Below are positions 17,311 to 26,872 of a DNA stretch of 64,000 bases, piece by piece; the stretch's first letter is position 1; each line of letters begins with the position of its first letter. The notes under the pieces are model-generated. The model made no database searches. It saw only the letters and a program-made list of their open reading frames with translations, and was not told where the DNA came from. The DNA is taken from the NCBI GenBank assembly GCA_965227335.1, contig CBDDFV010000001.1, positions 1,606,997 to 1,670,996 of the forward strand, read 5' to 3'. The translations under genes were made by a program, and so were the position numbers. This DNA is from CBDDFV01 sp965227335. Lineage in GTDB: Bacteria > Planctomycetota > Phycisphaerae > Phycisphaerales > SM1A02.

Positions 17311-18990
17311 TCACCACTCCCGCATCGGCATGTCGACCTGCTGCTCGTCGGCGCACCGCTGGGCCAGCTCGTACCCCGCGTCCGCGTGCCGGAACACGCC
17401 CATCATCGGGTCGTTGGTCAGCACCCGCTCCAGACGCGCGGCGGCCTCGTCGGTCCCATCCGCCACCACCACCTGGCCCGCGTGCTGCGAGAATCCGATC
17501 CCGACGCCTCCGCCGTGGTGGAAGCTCACCCAGCTCGCCCCGCTCGCGATGTTCGCCGCGAAGTTGAGCAGCGGCCAGTCGCTCACCGCATCGGTGCCGT
17601 CCAGCATCGCCTCCGTCTCACGGTTCGGCGAGGCGACGGAGCCGCAGTCCAGATGGTCGCGTCCGATCACGATCGGCGCCGACACCCGGCCGTCGCGCAC
17701 CATCTCGTTGAACAGCAGGCCCGCCTTGTCCCGTTCGCCGAGACCGAACCAGCAGATCCGGCACGGCAGGCCCTGGTACGCCACCCGCTCCTGCGCCATC
17801 CGGATCCACCGGTGGAGCGATTCATCGTGCGGGAACAGCTCCAGCAGCGCGTCGTCGGTGGCTCTGATGTCCGCCGGGTCGCCCGAGAGGGCCGCCCAGC
17901 GAAACGGGCCGCGCCCGAGACAGAACTGCGGCCGGATGTATGCGGGCACGAAGCCGGGAAACGCAAAGGCGTCCTTGAACCCGTTGTCGAGCGCCCGCTG
18001 ACGGATGTTGTTGCCGTAGTCGAACGTCCTCGCCCCGCGCTGTTGCAACTCGACCATCAGCTCGACGTGGCGTGTCATCGTGTCGACCGAGCGTTTCACA
18101 TAATCCGCCGGATCCGACTCCCTCAGCGCATCGGCGCTCTCGCGCGACAGGCCGGTGGGGTAGTAGCCGACGAGCGGATCATGGGCGGAGGTCTGATCGG
18201 TCAGGGCGTCCGGCGTGATGTCGCGGCTGACCAGCGCTTCGAGCAGATCGACGACGTTGCCGAGCCAGCCGATCGAGACCGCCTCGGCGTTGTCCTTCGC
18301 CTCGATCGCGCGGCTGATCGCGGCGTCGAGATCCTCGTGGATCTCGTCGAGGTAACGGTCGTGCACGCGTTTCTCGAGCCGCTCGATGCAGACGTCGGCG
18401 ATGAGGCAGGCGCCCTCGTTCATCGTGACCGCCAGCGGCTGCGCGCCGCCCATCCCGCCGCAGCCGCCGGTGACCGAGAGCGTGCCCTTGAGCGTGCCCC
18501 CGAAGTGCTGCCGCGCACACTCGGCGAACGTCTCGTACGTCCCCTGCAGAATGCCCTGGGTGCCGATGTAGATCCACGACCCGGCCGTCATCTGGCCGTA
18601 CATCATCAGGCCCTTCGCGGCGAGATCGTCGAAGTGCGTCTGCGTCGCCCAGTGGGGGACGAGATTGGAGTTCGCGATCATGACCCGCGGGGCGTCCGCG
18701 TGGGTTTGGATCACGCCGACCGGCTTGCCGGACTGCACGAGCAGCGTCTCGTCCGGTTCGAGCCGCTGCAGCGTGGCGATGATCGCGTCGTACGCCGCCC
18801 ACGACCGGGCCGCCTGGCCGCGACCGCCGTACACCACGAGGTCCTCGGGCCGCTCGGCGACCTCCGGGTCGAGGTTGTTCATCAGCATCCGCATGGCGGC
18901 CTCCGCCTGCCACGTCTTGCAGGTCTTCTCGGGGCCGCGCGGGGCGCGGATCACGCGGGCGGATGACGACGTCGTCGGCGCCGTGCTCAT
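17311..18990 (-). CDS. hutU: Urocanate hydratase
   Basis: Second step of histidine degradation: adds water to urocanate to give 4-imidazolone-5-propanoate using tightly bound NAD+. The 559-residue protein has the usual start (PRGPEKTCKTWQAEAAMRML), the VTGGCGGMGGAQPLA NAD-binding motif, and CRICWFGLGERDKAG with GVGIGFSQHAG. ATG 18990 is chosen because GAGGAG lies eight bases before it; the longer frame adds an unlikely extension. It lies 73 bases downstream of hutH on the same strand, so the two are probably one operon. Confidence 0.96.
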   Translation of the reverse strand: MSTAPTTSSSARVIRAPRGPEKTCKTWQAEAAMRMLMNNLDPEVAERPEDLVVYGGRGQAARSWAAYDAIIATLQRLEPDETLLVQSGKPVGVIQTHADAPRVMIANSNLVPHWATQTHFDDLAAKGLMMYGQMTAGSWIYIGTQGILQGTYETFAECARQHFGGTLKGTLSVTGGCGGMGGAQPLAVTMNEGACLIADVCIERLEKRVHDRYLDEIHEDLDAAISRAIEAKDNAEAVSIGWLGNVVDLLEALVSRDITPDALTDQTSAHDPLVGYYPTGLSRESADALRESDPADYVKRSVDTMTRHVELMVELQQRGARTFDYGNNIRQRALDNGFKDAFAFPGFVPAYIRPQFCLGRGPFRWAALSGDPADIRATDDALLELFPHDESLHRWIRMAQERVAYQGLPCRICWFGLGERDKAGLLFNEMVRDGRVSAPIVIGRDHLDCGSVASPNRETEAMLDGTDAVSDWPLLNFAANIASGASWVSFHHGGGVGIGFSQHAGQVVVADGTDEAAARLERVLTNDPMMGVFRHADAGYELAQRCADEQQVDMPMREW

Positions 18991-19063
18991 CTTCGAGGCT
19001 CCTCTGTTCGAAACGGCTGTCGATCCATGCATCATAGGTCGCGTCGGTCCCCGATTCGACGGC

Positions 19064-20572
19064 CTATTCCACGAACGCCCCGGTCCGGATCAGGGCGACG
19101 ACCGCCGCGATGTCGGGCGCGGGGGGGCGATCCTCCGTCAGTCGCGGGACGACGCTGCGTACGAGTTCGTGCGTTCGCTCCACCGACGCCCCGCTCCGCA
19201 GCGGACGGTGGTATTCCAGCGCCTCCGCCATCACGATCAGTTCGATCGCCGCGACGTTCAGCGCCAGTTCGAGCGCCGCCCGCGCCTGGTGGGCCGAGGT
19301 CGCCCCCATCGAGTTGTAGTCCTCGATCCCCGCCGAGGTCGGAATGTTGGCGACGCTCGCCGGCGTCGCCAGTGTCTGGATCTCGTTGCAGCACGCCGCG
19401 GCGGTGTACTGGGCGATCATCAGCCCGCTGTGCAGGCCCGGCTGCGGCGACAGGTAGACGTTGACGGGGTTCTCGCTGTCGGACGCGGCGAGCAGCCAGA
19501 ACACGCGACGCTCCGCGATGCCCGCGATGTGCGCCAGCGCAATCGGGACCATGTCCAGCGCAATGGCGAGCGGCATGCCGTGGAAGTTCGCGCCGGAGAG
19601 GATCGCGCCGCCGTCAGGGAACACCAGCGGGTTGTCGGTGACGGCGCCGAGTTCGCGCTCAACGACGGAGCGCACATGGGCGATCGAATCCGACGCCGCG
19701 CCAAGAACCTGCGGCGTCGCCCGCAGCGAGTAGGGATCCTGCACCCGCGGATCGTCGTCGCGATGCGACGTGATGATCTCCGATTCCTTGAGTTGCGCAC
19801 GAAGAAGCGCGGCGACGGTCGCCTGGCCGGGCTGCCGACGCACCTGGTGGATGCGGGCGTCGAGGAACGCGTCGGTAGCGCGACAGGCGTCGATGGCGAG
19901 CGCGGCGGCGCGCACGGCGGCGTCGAACAGGACCGCCGTGTCCGCCGCGACCAGCGCGCCCATCGCGGCCATGAAGTGCGTGCCGTTGATCAGGGCCAGC
20001 CCTTCCTTGGCCTGGAGCGTCACGGGGGTGAGATCCGCCGCCGCGAGGGCCGCGCCGCCGTCCATTCGGGTCCCGTTCACCGTCGCCTCCCCCTCGCCGA
20101 TCAGCACCAGGGCGAGGTGGGCGAGCGGGGCGAGGTCGCCGGAGGCGCCGACGGACCCCCGGCCCGGGATCACCGGCGTGATCCCGGCGTTGAGACACGC
20201 GATCAACTGGGCCACGAGATCGATCCGGACGCCCGAGCAGCCCCGGCTGAGGCTCGCCGCGAGCAGGAGCATCATCGCCCGCACGACGTCGTCGGGCAGC
20301 GGCTCGCCGACGCCCGCGGCGTGCGATCGGATCAGGTTTCGCTGCACTTCGCGGAGGTCGGACGCGTCGATGCGGACGCGGGAGAGCGATCCGAATCCCG
20401 TGTTGACGCCGTAGATCGCGTCGGGCGAGTCGATGGCGGCGTCGACGGCGGCCCGGGCGTTCGTGATCCGGGCGTGAGCGTCCTCGCCAAGGGCGACCGG
20501 GGCGTGGTGACGTGCGACCGCCACAACCTCGTCAATCGTCAAGGGAGATCCAGTGAGCGTGATGGCCGTCAT
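19064..20572 (-). CDS. hutH: Histidine ammonia-lyase
   Basis: First step of histidine degradation: deaminates L-histidine to urocanate. The 502-residue protein has the self-forming MIO cofactor triad A143-S144-G145 in GSVGASGDLAPLAHLAL, YGVNTGFGSL near residue 54, and the QDPYSLR-like VQDPYSLRATPQVLG motif. Start ATG 20572 has an upstream GGAGG and aligns with the family N-terminus. It starts 98 bases from a divergent membrane-protein gene, so this gap should hold the promoters for both. Confidence 0.96.
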   Translation of the reverse strand: MTAITLTGSPLTIDEVVAVARHHAPVALGEDAHARITNARAAVDAAIDSPDAIYGVNTGFGSLSRVRIDASDLREVQRNLIRSHAAGVGEPLPDDVVRAMMLLLAASLSRGCSGVRIDLVAQLIACLNAGITPVIPGRGSVGASGDLAPLAHLALVLIGEGEATVNGTRMDGGAALAAADLTPVTLQAKEGLALINGTHFMAAMGALVAADTAVLFDAAVRAAALAIDACRATDAFLDARIHQVRRQPGQATVAALLRAQLKESEIITSHRDDDPRVQDPYSLRATPQVLGAASDSIAHVRSVVERELGAVTDNPLVFPDGGAILSGANFHGMPLAIALDMVPIALAHIAGIAERRVFWLLAASDSENPVNVYLSPQPGLHSGLMIAQYTAAACCNEIQTLATPASVANIPTSAGIEDYNSMGATSAHQARAALELALNVAAIELIVMAEALEYHRPLRSGASVERTHELVRSVVPRLTEDRPPAPDIAAVVALIRTGAFVE

Positions 20573-20669
20573 GGCGGCGCCGCCTCCTCGTCGGCGAAGC
20601 GGGTATCCTACCGACCTCGCCCGCCCTCCGTGGGCGGCTTCCGTTCTCCCGAAGGGCGTCCGGCCGCAT

Positions 20670-21506
20670 ATGAGCGCACACGAAGTCAATGGTCTCCGTC
20701 GCTACGTCCCGCTGACCGCGGGCGTGATCGTGGTCGGTCTCGCCGCGGCCGCCGCGATGCCGTTCCTGCAGTCGGCCCGGGGGGTCGCGGCGCCGACGGT
20801 GAGTCAGGCGGAGTCCCCCGTCCTCGCCGCGCTCGCCCTCGTGGGCGTGGTGGTGGTCGGGACGGTCGTCGCCATCGTTGTCGGTCGCTTCGTGAACACG
20901 GTGACGGGGCTCTTTGCGATGGGGGCGGGGCTCACGCTGCTGACGATGCGATCGGGCACGATCGAGGACTACGCGTTCTTCCGGACCGATTCCCTGACGC
21001 CGCTCGTCATCGGCACGATCGGCTGGACGGTCGTGGTCGGCGTCGTGGCGTGGGCGACGTTCCGTGGCGCGGGTCCGCTCCGGGACATCCCGACGCCCGA
21101 CGATCCCGACGAACATCCCACCGCGCCGTTGTCGACGCTGGGACTGTTGATGTGCCTGTCCGGCCTGATCACGCCGATCGGCGTGTGGCTGATCGCGCAG
21201 TCGCCCATGAAGGGGCAGGTCTGGGCCGCGGTCGCGCTCGGGGCGGCGACGACGGCGCTGGTCGGCCGACTCATCGGGCAGTACATCCAGCCCGTCCTGC
21301 TTTATCCGGCGGCGATGCTCGGCGGCGTCATCGGCCACGTGGTCGGGGCCGCCTTGCTCGACGGCGCGGTCGATGTCGCGCTCGCTCGCGACACCCTGTC
21401 GCATCTGAGCTACGCGACGCCGCTCGATTACGCGGCGGGCGTGCTCGTCGGCGTCTCCGCCGGCGTCGGCTGGGCGAAGGCGTTCCTCCACGAAGTCGAA
21501 GAATGA
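20670..21506 (+). CDS. Polytopic membrane protein, unknown function
   Basis: A 278-residue protein with about six to seven hydrophobic segments (for example YVPLTAGVIVVGLAAAAAM, ALALVGVVVVGTVVAIVVG, LVIGTIGWTVVVGVVAWATF, STLGLLMCLSGLITPIGVWL). One charged loop (DIPTPDDPDEHPTAP) lies in the middle. I do not recognise a family. ATG 20670 is chosen because the first membrane helix follows soon after; the frame extends upstream into hutH's start. The stop overlaps the ATG of the oxoprolinase-type gene (ATGA), so the two are translationally coupled, which could link it to amide or peptide substrate handling, but this is inference. Confidence 0.75.
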   Translation: MSAHEVNGLRRYVPLTAGVIVVGLAAAAAMPFLQSARGVAAPTVSQAESPVLAALALVGVVVVGTVVAIVVGRFVNTVTGLFAMGAGLTLLTMRSGTIEDYAFFRTDSLTPLVIGTIGWTVVVGVVAWATFRGAGPLRDIPTPDDPDEHPTAPLSTLGLLMCLSGLITPIGVWLIAQSPMKGQVWAAVALGAATTALVGRLIGQYIQPVLLYPAAMLGGVIGHVVGAALLDGAVDVALARDTLSHLSYATPLDYAAGVLVGVSAGVGWAKAFLHEVEE

Positions 21507-24500
21507 CCCGCTGGCGGTGCGCTGTCGATACCGGCGGGACGTTCACGGACTGCCTCGCCGTCGCCCCCGACGGACGACTCCACACCGCCAAGGTGCTCAG
21601 CAGCGCCGCGTTGCGCGGCGTGGTCGTGTCCCGCGACGACGCGACACTCACGCTGGACGGTCCCTGGCCCGCGGATGACGGCTTTCTCGTCGGCGGGCGT
21701 ATTCGTCGCCCGGCCCGTGACGATCAGGCCGAACGCGTGATCCGAACGCACGTCGCGGACGGACGGGTGACGCTTGACCGACCGCTGGAGGTGAGGCCGG
21801 GGGCGACGGTGGAGATCTTCACCAACCAGCCGGCCCCGCTGCTCGCCGCCCGTCTCGTCACCCGCACCCCCCTCGAGGCGCCGCTGCCGGACCTGGATTT
21901 TCGACTCGCCACGACCCGGGCGACCAACGCGTTGCTTGAGCGTTCCGGCGCGCCCGCCGCGCTGTTCATCACGCGTGGATTTGCGGATCTGCTCCGCATC
22001 GGCGATCAGCGTCGTCCCGATCTCTTCGACTGGCGGGTGGCGCACCGGCGGCCGCTGACGGAAGCGGTGTTCGAGATCGACGCCCGGATGGACGCGGCGG
22101 GAGAAGAACTGGCCCCGGTCGACGCCGACGCCGTCCGCGTCGTGGCGAAGCGGGCCCGCGAAAGCGGCGCGACAGTCGCCGCCGTGGCGCTCATGCACGC
22201 GGATCTCAATCCAGCGCACGAACAGACAGTCGCGGCGGTTCTGCGGGAGGCGGGGTTCGATGCGGTGTGTTGCAGCCGCGACGTGGCAGCCCGTCCGCGT
22301 CTGCTCCCCCGCACCGAGACGACGGTGGCGGAGGCGTCGCTCGCGCCGGTGATCGGGTCGTATCTCGATGCGGTCGGGGCCGGCCTGCCCGAGGGGCGGG
22401 ACCGACTGCAGGTGATGACCAGCGCGGGCGGCATGACCCCCGCCGCGGACTATCGCGCGATCGACAGCCTCCTGTCGGGTCCGGCCGGCGGGGTGGCGGG
22501 CGCGGCGGCCTCGGCGCGTCGGGTCGGCGTCGATGCGGTCATCACCTTCGACATGGGCGGCACCAGCACGGATGTCGCTCGATTCTCCGTGACCGATGGC
22601 TACGAGTACCAGTTCGAACGGGCCGTCGCCGGCGTGCGGGTGCTCGCGCCGGCGTTGGCGATCGAAACCGTCGCGGCGGGCGGCGGGTCGATCTGCGAGT
22701 TCGTGCACGGACGCCTGCGGGTCGGGCCGCGCTCCGCCGGCGCGGATCCGGGGCCGGCGTGCTACGGGGCGGGCGGACCGCTGACGATCACCGACGTCAA
22801 CATGCTGCTCGGTCGCCTGGACCCGGCGCGGTTCTCATTGCCGCTCGATCTCGACGCCGCCGGACGGGCGTTCGAGGCGTTGCGGGATCGCATTGAAACC
22901 GAGACCGGCGACCGTCCCGAACGCGACGCGCTTCTCGCCGGGCTGCTCGATCTCGCGAACACGACGATGGCGGACGCGATCGCGGAGGTCTCGGTGCGGC
23001 GCGGGATCGATCCGCGCGATCACGCGCTGATCGCCTTCGGCGGCGCGAGCGGACAGCACGCGTGCGCGGTGGCGGAGCGGGTCGGGGTCCGCACGGTGAT
23101 CGCGCCGATGCACGCGTCGATCCTCTCCGCGGTCGGCGTGGCGTGCGCCCCGATGGAGCGATTCGCCGAGCAGTCGATCGATGCGCCGCTCGCGACGGTC
23201 GATCTCGACGACCTGATCGCAGAACTCAGCGCCGAGGCCGCGACGGCGGTCCGCGGGGCGGCGGGGGAAACGGCGGACGTGTCGATCCGTCGACGGCTGG
23301 TCTCGCTGCGTCTCGCGGGACAGACGACGGCGTTGACGATCGACGTCGAGCGCGGCGGGCACGCGGCCGATCGTTTCCGCGATCAGTATCTCTCGACCTA
23401 CGGCCACCCGCCGGATGATGAAGCGGCGCTGGAGGTCGAGTCGGTGCGCGTCGTGGCGTCGACTGCGCCCGACGATCCGCCGTCGTTTGATCCGCCCGGA
23501 GCATCCCCATCGCCCCGCGATGGTGAGGCGTGGAACCGCGAACGCCTCACGCCCGGGGTCGAGATTACGGGACCCGCGTCGATCACGGAGCCGGGCTCGA
23601 CCCTCCTCGTCGAGGCGGGCTGGCGGGCGACGGTGGGTGCGTCCGGCGCGATCATCGTTCGGCGGCTCACGACGGATGACGACGCGGCTCGATCGACCGA
23701 CGGGCCGGCGGTGGTGGAGCAGGAGCTGATCGCCCATCGTTTCGCCGCGATCGCAGGCGAGATGGGCGAGCAGCTGCAGCGGACCGCCGTGTCGACCAAC
23801 GTGAAGGAACGTCGCGATTACTCCTGCGCCGTACTCGACGGCGATGGTCGCCTGCTCGTCAACGCGCCGCACATTCCCGTGCATCTCGGGGCGATGGGGG
23901 CGTGCGCCCGCGCGGTGAGCGCGGCGATCGACCTCCGTCCGGGCGACGTCGCGGTGACGAATCATCCCGCGTTCGGCGGCTCGCATCTGCCGGATGTGAC
24001 GGTGATCACGCCGGTGTTCGACGAGCGGGGCGTCCGTTTCGGCTACGTCGCCAGCCGCGCCCATCACGCAGAGATCGGGGGGACGCGCCCCGGCTCCATG
24101 TCGCCGTTCGCCCGCACGCTGGCGGAGGAGGGCGTGGTGATTCCGCCGATGCGGATGATTGAACAGGGCGCGCCGCGCTACGACGCGGTGGCCGACGTCC
24201 TGCGGTCCGGCCCGCATCCCTCGCGGAACGTCGGCGAGAATCTGGCGGACCTGCGGGCGGCGGCGGCGGCGAATCATCGCGGCGCGGCGGCGTTGCGTCG
24301 GATGGCGGACCAGATCGGGACGGACGGTGTGCGGGCGCAGATGGCGTCGATGTTTGACCACGCCGCGCGTCTGACGGAACGGGCGATCGGGTCCCGTCCG
24401 GACGGCGTTTCGACGGGCGAGTCGCGTTTCGACGACGGAACGCTGGTGCGGGTGCGCACGACGATCACGGGCGGGCGGATTCGCGTGGACTTCACGGGCA

Positions 24501-25255
24501 CGTCGGACGTGCACGCGGGAGCGTTGAATGCGCCGCGGGCGGTGACGCAGGCGGCGGTGCTGTACGTGATGCGTCTGCTGCTGGGGCCGCGCCTGCCGCT
24601 GAACGAAGGCGTGCTGACGGCGGTGGACATCGTGACGCCCGCCGGTCTGGTCGACCCGCCGTTCGAGTCGGACCCCGCCCGCTGTCCGGCGGTGGTGGGG
24701 GGCAACGTCGAGACGAGCCAGCGGATCGTGGAGGCGTTGCTGTCGGCGCTGGGCGTGTGCGCGGCGAGTCAGGGGACGATGAACAACGTGCTCTTCGGCA
24801 ATGATTCATTCAGTTGCTACGAGACGCTGGGCGGCGGATGCGGGGCGGGCGAGGGCTACGACGGCGCGTCCGGCGTGCATTCGCACATGACGAACACGGC
24901 GATCACGGACGCGGAGATCCTGGAGCGCCGGCTGCCGGTGCGGATCGAGCGATTCGCGTTGCGGAGGGGCTCGGGCGGGGGCGGGCGGTGGTCGGGCGGG
25001 GACGGGCTGGAGCGAGCGATCCATTTCCTCACGGCGGTGCAGGTGTCGCTGCTGACGGGCCGGCGGGACGCCGGTCCGCCCGGCGCGGCGGGGGGGAAGT
25101 CGGGGGCCGCGGGGGCTCAGCGGCTGGAGCGGGCGGACGGCGGGCACGAGGACCTCGACGCGCTGGCGGAGGCGGATGCGGCGGCCGGGGATCGGCTCGT
25201 GGTGCTCACGCCGGGGGGCGGCGGATGGGGGCCCCGCGACCGTCGAATCCGATGA
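21503..25255 (+). CDS. Fused hydantoinase A/B, 5-oxoprolinase (ATP-hydrolysing) type
   Basis: A 1250-residue fusion of HyuA- and HyuB-like halves, the arrangement of 5-oxoprolinase, which opens 5-oxo-L-proline to glutamate with ATP. The HyuA half (to about 735) has DTGGTFTDC at the start and the ATP-binding FDMGGTSTDVARF and AAGGGSI motifs. The HyuB half has FGGSHLPDVTVITP and ASRAHHAEIGGTRPGSM, and ends in TPGGGGWG. An extra segment of about 85 residues (roughly 30-115) interrupts the HyuA start. The family also contains hydantoinases and acetone carboxylases, so the substrate is inferred. Start is set by ATGA overlap with the membrane-protein gene. Confidence 0.85.
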   Translation: MTRWRCAVDTGGTFTDCLAVAPDGRLHTAKVLSSAALRGVVVSRDDATLTLDGPWPADDGFLVGGRIRRPARDDQAERVIRTHVADGRVTLDRPLEVRPGATVEIFTNQPAPLLAARLVTRTPLEAPLPDLDFRLATTRATNALLERSGAPAALFITRGFADLLRIGDQRRPDLFDWRVAHRRPLTEAVFEIDARMDAAGEELAPVDADAVRVVAKRARESGATVAAVALMHADLNPAHEQTVAAVLREAGFDAVCCSRDVAARPRLLPRTETTVAEASLAPVIGSYLDAVGAGLPEGRDRLQVMTSAGGMTPAADYRAIDSLLSGPAGGVAGAAASARRVGVDAVITFDMGGTSTDVARFSVTDGYEYQFERAVAGVRVLAPALAIETVAAGGGSICEFVHGRLRVGPRSAGADPGPACYGAGGPLTITDVNMLLGRLDPARFSLPLDLDAAGRAFEALRDRIETETGDRPERDALLAGLLDLANTTMADAIAEVSVRRGIDPRDHALIAFGGASGQHACAVAERVGVRTVIAPMHASILSAVGVACAPMERFAEQSIDAPLATVDLDDLIAELSAEAATAVRGAAGETADVSIRRRLVSLRLAGQTTALTIDVERGGHAADRFRDQYLSTYGHPPDDEAALEVESVRVVASTAPDDPPSFDPPGASPSPRDGEAWNRERLTPGVEITGPASITEPGSTLLVEAGWRATVGASGAIIVRRLTTDDDAARSTDGPAVVEQELIAHRFAAIAGEMGEQLQRTAVSTNVKERRDYSCAVLDGDGRLLVNAPHIPVHLGAMGACARAVSAAIDLRPGDVAVTNHPAFGGSHLPDVTVITPVFDERGVRFGYVASRAHHAEIGGTRPGSMSPFARTLAEEGVVIPPMRMIEQGAPRYDAVADVLRSGPHPSRNVGENLADLRAAAAANHRGAAALRRMADQIGTDGVRAQMASMFDHAARLTERAIGSRPDGVSTGESRFDDGTLVRVRTTITGGRIRVDFTGTSDVHAGALNAPRAVTQAAVLYVMRLLLGPRLPLNEGVLTAVDIVTPAGLVDPPFESDPARCPAVVGGNVETSQRIVEALLSALGVCAASQGTMNNVLFGNDSFSCYETLGGGCGAGEGYDGASGVHSHMTNTAITDAEILERRLPVRIERFALRRGSGGGGRWSGGDGLERAIHFLTAVQVSLLTGRRDAGPPGAAGGKSGAAGAQRLERADGGHEDLDALAEADAAAGDRLVVLTPGGGGWGPRDRRIR

Positions 25256-25383
25256 CGACGGCGAAGCGAGCGGGCGGGATCGCCGATAAGGTGGAGTCAG
25301 GCGTGGGAGGTTGCGTTCGGACGAGCGCGGCTTCTCGCTGATGTTCACGATTCTCCCGCCCCCACGGCGACTGGAACCTCACC

Positions 25384-26769
25384 ATGACAACGAGTCAGAT
25401 GGCGTCCCGGGCCCCGAGTCTCGCCGGCGCGCTCGATCAGCTGCAGGCGAAGGACGGACACGAGACGGAGTTTCTGCAGGCGGTCGACGAAGTCGCGCCA
25501 TCGATCGAGATGGTGCTCGAGAAGCACCCGGAGTACCGCGATGCGCGGATCTTCGAGCGGCTGATCGAGCCGGAGCGCGCGGTGATGTTCCGCGTCGCGT
25601 GGACGGACGACAGCGGCGTCGCCCAGGTCAATCGCGGCTACCGCGTGCAGTTCAACGGCGCGCTCGGCCCGTACAAGGGCGGCCTGCGGTTCCACCCGAC
25701 GGTCAACCTGAGCATCCTGAAGTTCCTCGGCTTCGAACAGATCTTCAAGAACGCGCTGACGACGCTCCCGATCGGCGGCGGCAAGGGCGGGAGCGACTTC
25801 AATCCGAAGGGGAAGTCGGAAAGCGAGATCATGCGGTTCTGTCAGAGCTTCATGACGGGGCTGTACCGTCACATCGGGGCGGACACCGACGTCCCGGCCG
25901 GCGACATCGGCGTCGGCAACCGGGAAATCGGCTACCTGTTCGGTCAGTACCGCCGACTGTCGAACCAGTTCACCGGCGTGCTGACCGGCAAGAGCCCCGG
26001 GTGGGGCGGCAGTCACATCCGACCGGAGGCGACGGGGTACGGCGTCGTCTACTTCGCCGCGAACATGGCGGAGGCCCGGGGCGATTCGCTCGACGGCAAG
26101 ACCTGCCTCGTCTCGGGATCCGGAAACGTGGCCCAGTACGCGACGGAGAAGCTCGTCGAACTCGGCGCGAAGGTCGTGACGATGTCCGACTCCGGCGGCT
26201 ACATCCACGACGAGGAAGGCATCGACTCCGGGAAGCTCGAGTGGATCAAGAAGCTCAAGAACGAGCGGCGCGGCCGGATCAAGGAGTACGTCGACGAGTA
26301 TTCCAGCGCCACCTACACGGAGGTCGACCATGATCTCGACCATAATCCGATGTGGAAGATCGACGCCCAGTGCGCGTTTCCGTGCGCGACGCAGAACGAG
26401 ATCAACGGCAAGGACGCGCAGCACCTCGTCGACGCCGGCGTGAAGCTCGTCGCCGAAGGCGCGAACATGCCGACCACGCCGGACGGCGTCGACGTGTTCG
26501 AGGACGCGAAGACGCTGTACAGTCCCGGCAAGGCTTCCAACGCGGGGGGCGTGGCGGTGTCCGGGCTCGAGATGGCGCAGAACAGCCAGCGCGAATACTG
26601 GACCCGCGAGCAGGTCGACGAACGACTCAAGAAGATCATGAAGAAGATCCACGACACCTGCGCGGAAGCGGCGGAGAAATACGACGTCGCCGGCGACTAC
26701 ATGCACGGGGCCAACCTCGCTTCGTTCGAGAAGATCGCGCGGGCGATGGTCGAACAGGGCGTGATCTGA
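25384..26769 (+). CDS. gdhA: NADP-type glutamate dehydrogenase (hexameric)
   Basis: Interconverts glutamate and 2-oxoglutarate plus ammonia. The 461-residue protein has GALGPYKGGLRFHPTVNLS, the catalytic-Lys motif LPIGGGKGGSDFNPKGKS, the PAGDIGVGNREIGYLFGQY motif and a Rossmann GSGNVAQYA, all as in the roughly 450-residue hexameric GdhA class. NADP preference is expected from the class, not read directly. It follows the oxoprolinase-type gene by 128 bases and is followed by a clear terminator. Confidence 0.95.
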   Translation: MTTSQMASRAPSLAGALDQLQAKDGHETEFLQAVDEVAPSIEMVLEKHPEYRDARIFERLIEPERAVMFRVAWTDDSGVAQVNRGYRVQFNGALGPYKGGLRFHPTVNLSILKFLGFEQIFKNALTTLPIGGGKGGSDFNPKGKSESEIMRFCQSFMTGLYRHIGADTDVPAGDIGVGNREIGYLFGQYRRLSNQFTGVLTGKSPGWGGSHIRPEATGYGVVYFAANMAEARGDSLDGKTCLVSGSGNVAQYATEKLVELGAKVVTMSDSGGYIHDEEGIDSGKLEWIKKLKNERRGRIKEYVDEYSSATYTEVDHDLDHNPMWKIDAQCAFPCATQNEINGKDAQHLVDAGVKLVAEGANMPTTPDGVDVFEDAKTLYSPGKASNAGGVAVSGLEMAQNSQREYWTREQVDERLKKIMKKIHDTCAEAAEKYDVAGDYMHGANLASFEKIARAMVEQGVI

Positions 26770-26796
26770 CCCCGGATCGCAAAGGTCGAAACAGAC

Positions 26797-26830
26797 AACG
26801 CGCCGCGGAGCAGTCCGCGGCGCGTTTCTT
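26797..26830 (+). terminator. Rho-independent terminator of gdhA
   Basis: A 13-bp perfect stem (AACGCGCCGCGGA / TCCGCGGCGCGTT) with a GCAG loop is followed by TTTCTT. It lies 28 bases past the gdhA stop. It could also serve the convergent thioredoxin gene, since the reverse strand continues into GTTTCG. Confidence 0.85.
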
Positions 26831-26872
26831 GTGGTCTGCTGGTCTGTTGGTCTCGGCGAAGGCGTCGGCGGC

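Noticed and set aside
18665..21502. N-terminal 946 codons of a 2196-codon frame before the oxoprolinase gene
   Set aside because: The extension lies antisense to hutU and hutH; the first real residues are MTRWRCAVDTGGTFTDC at 21503.
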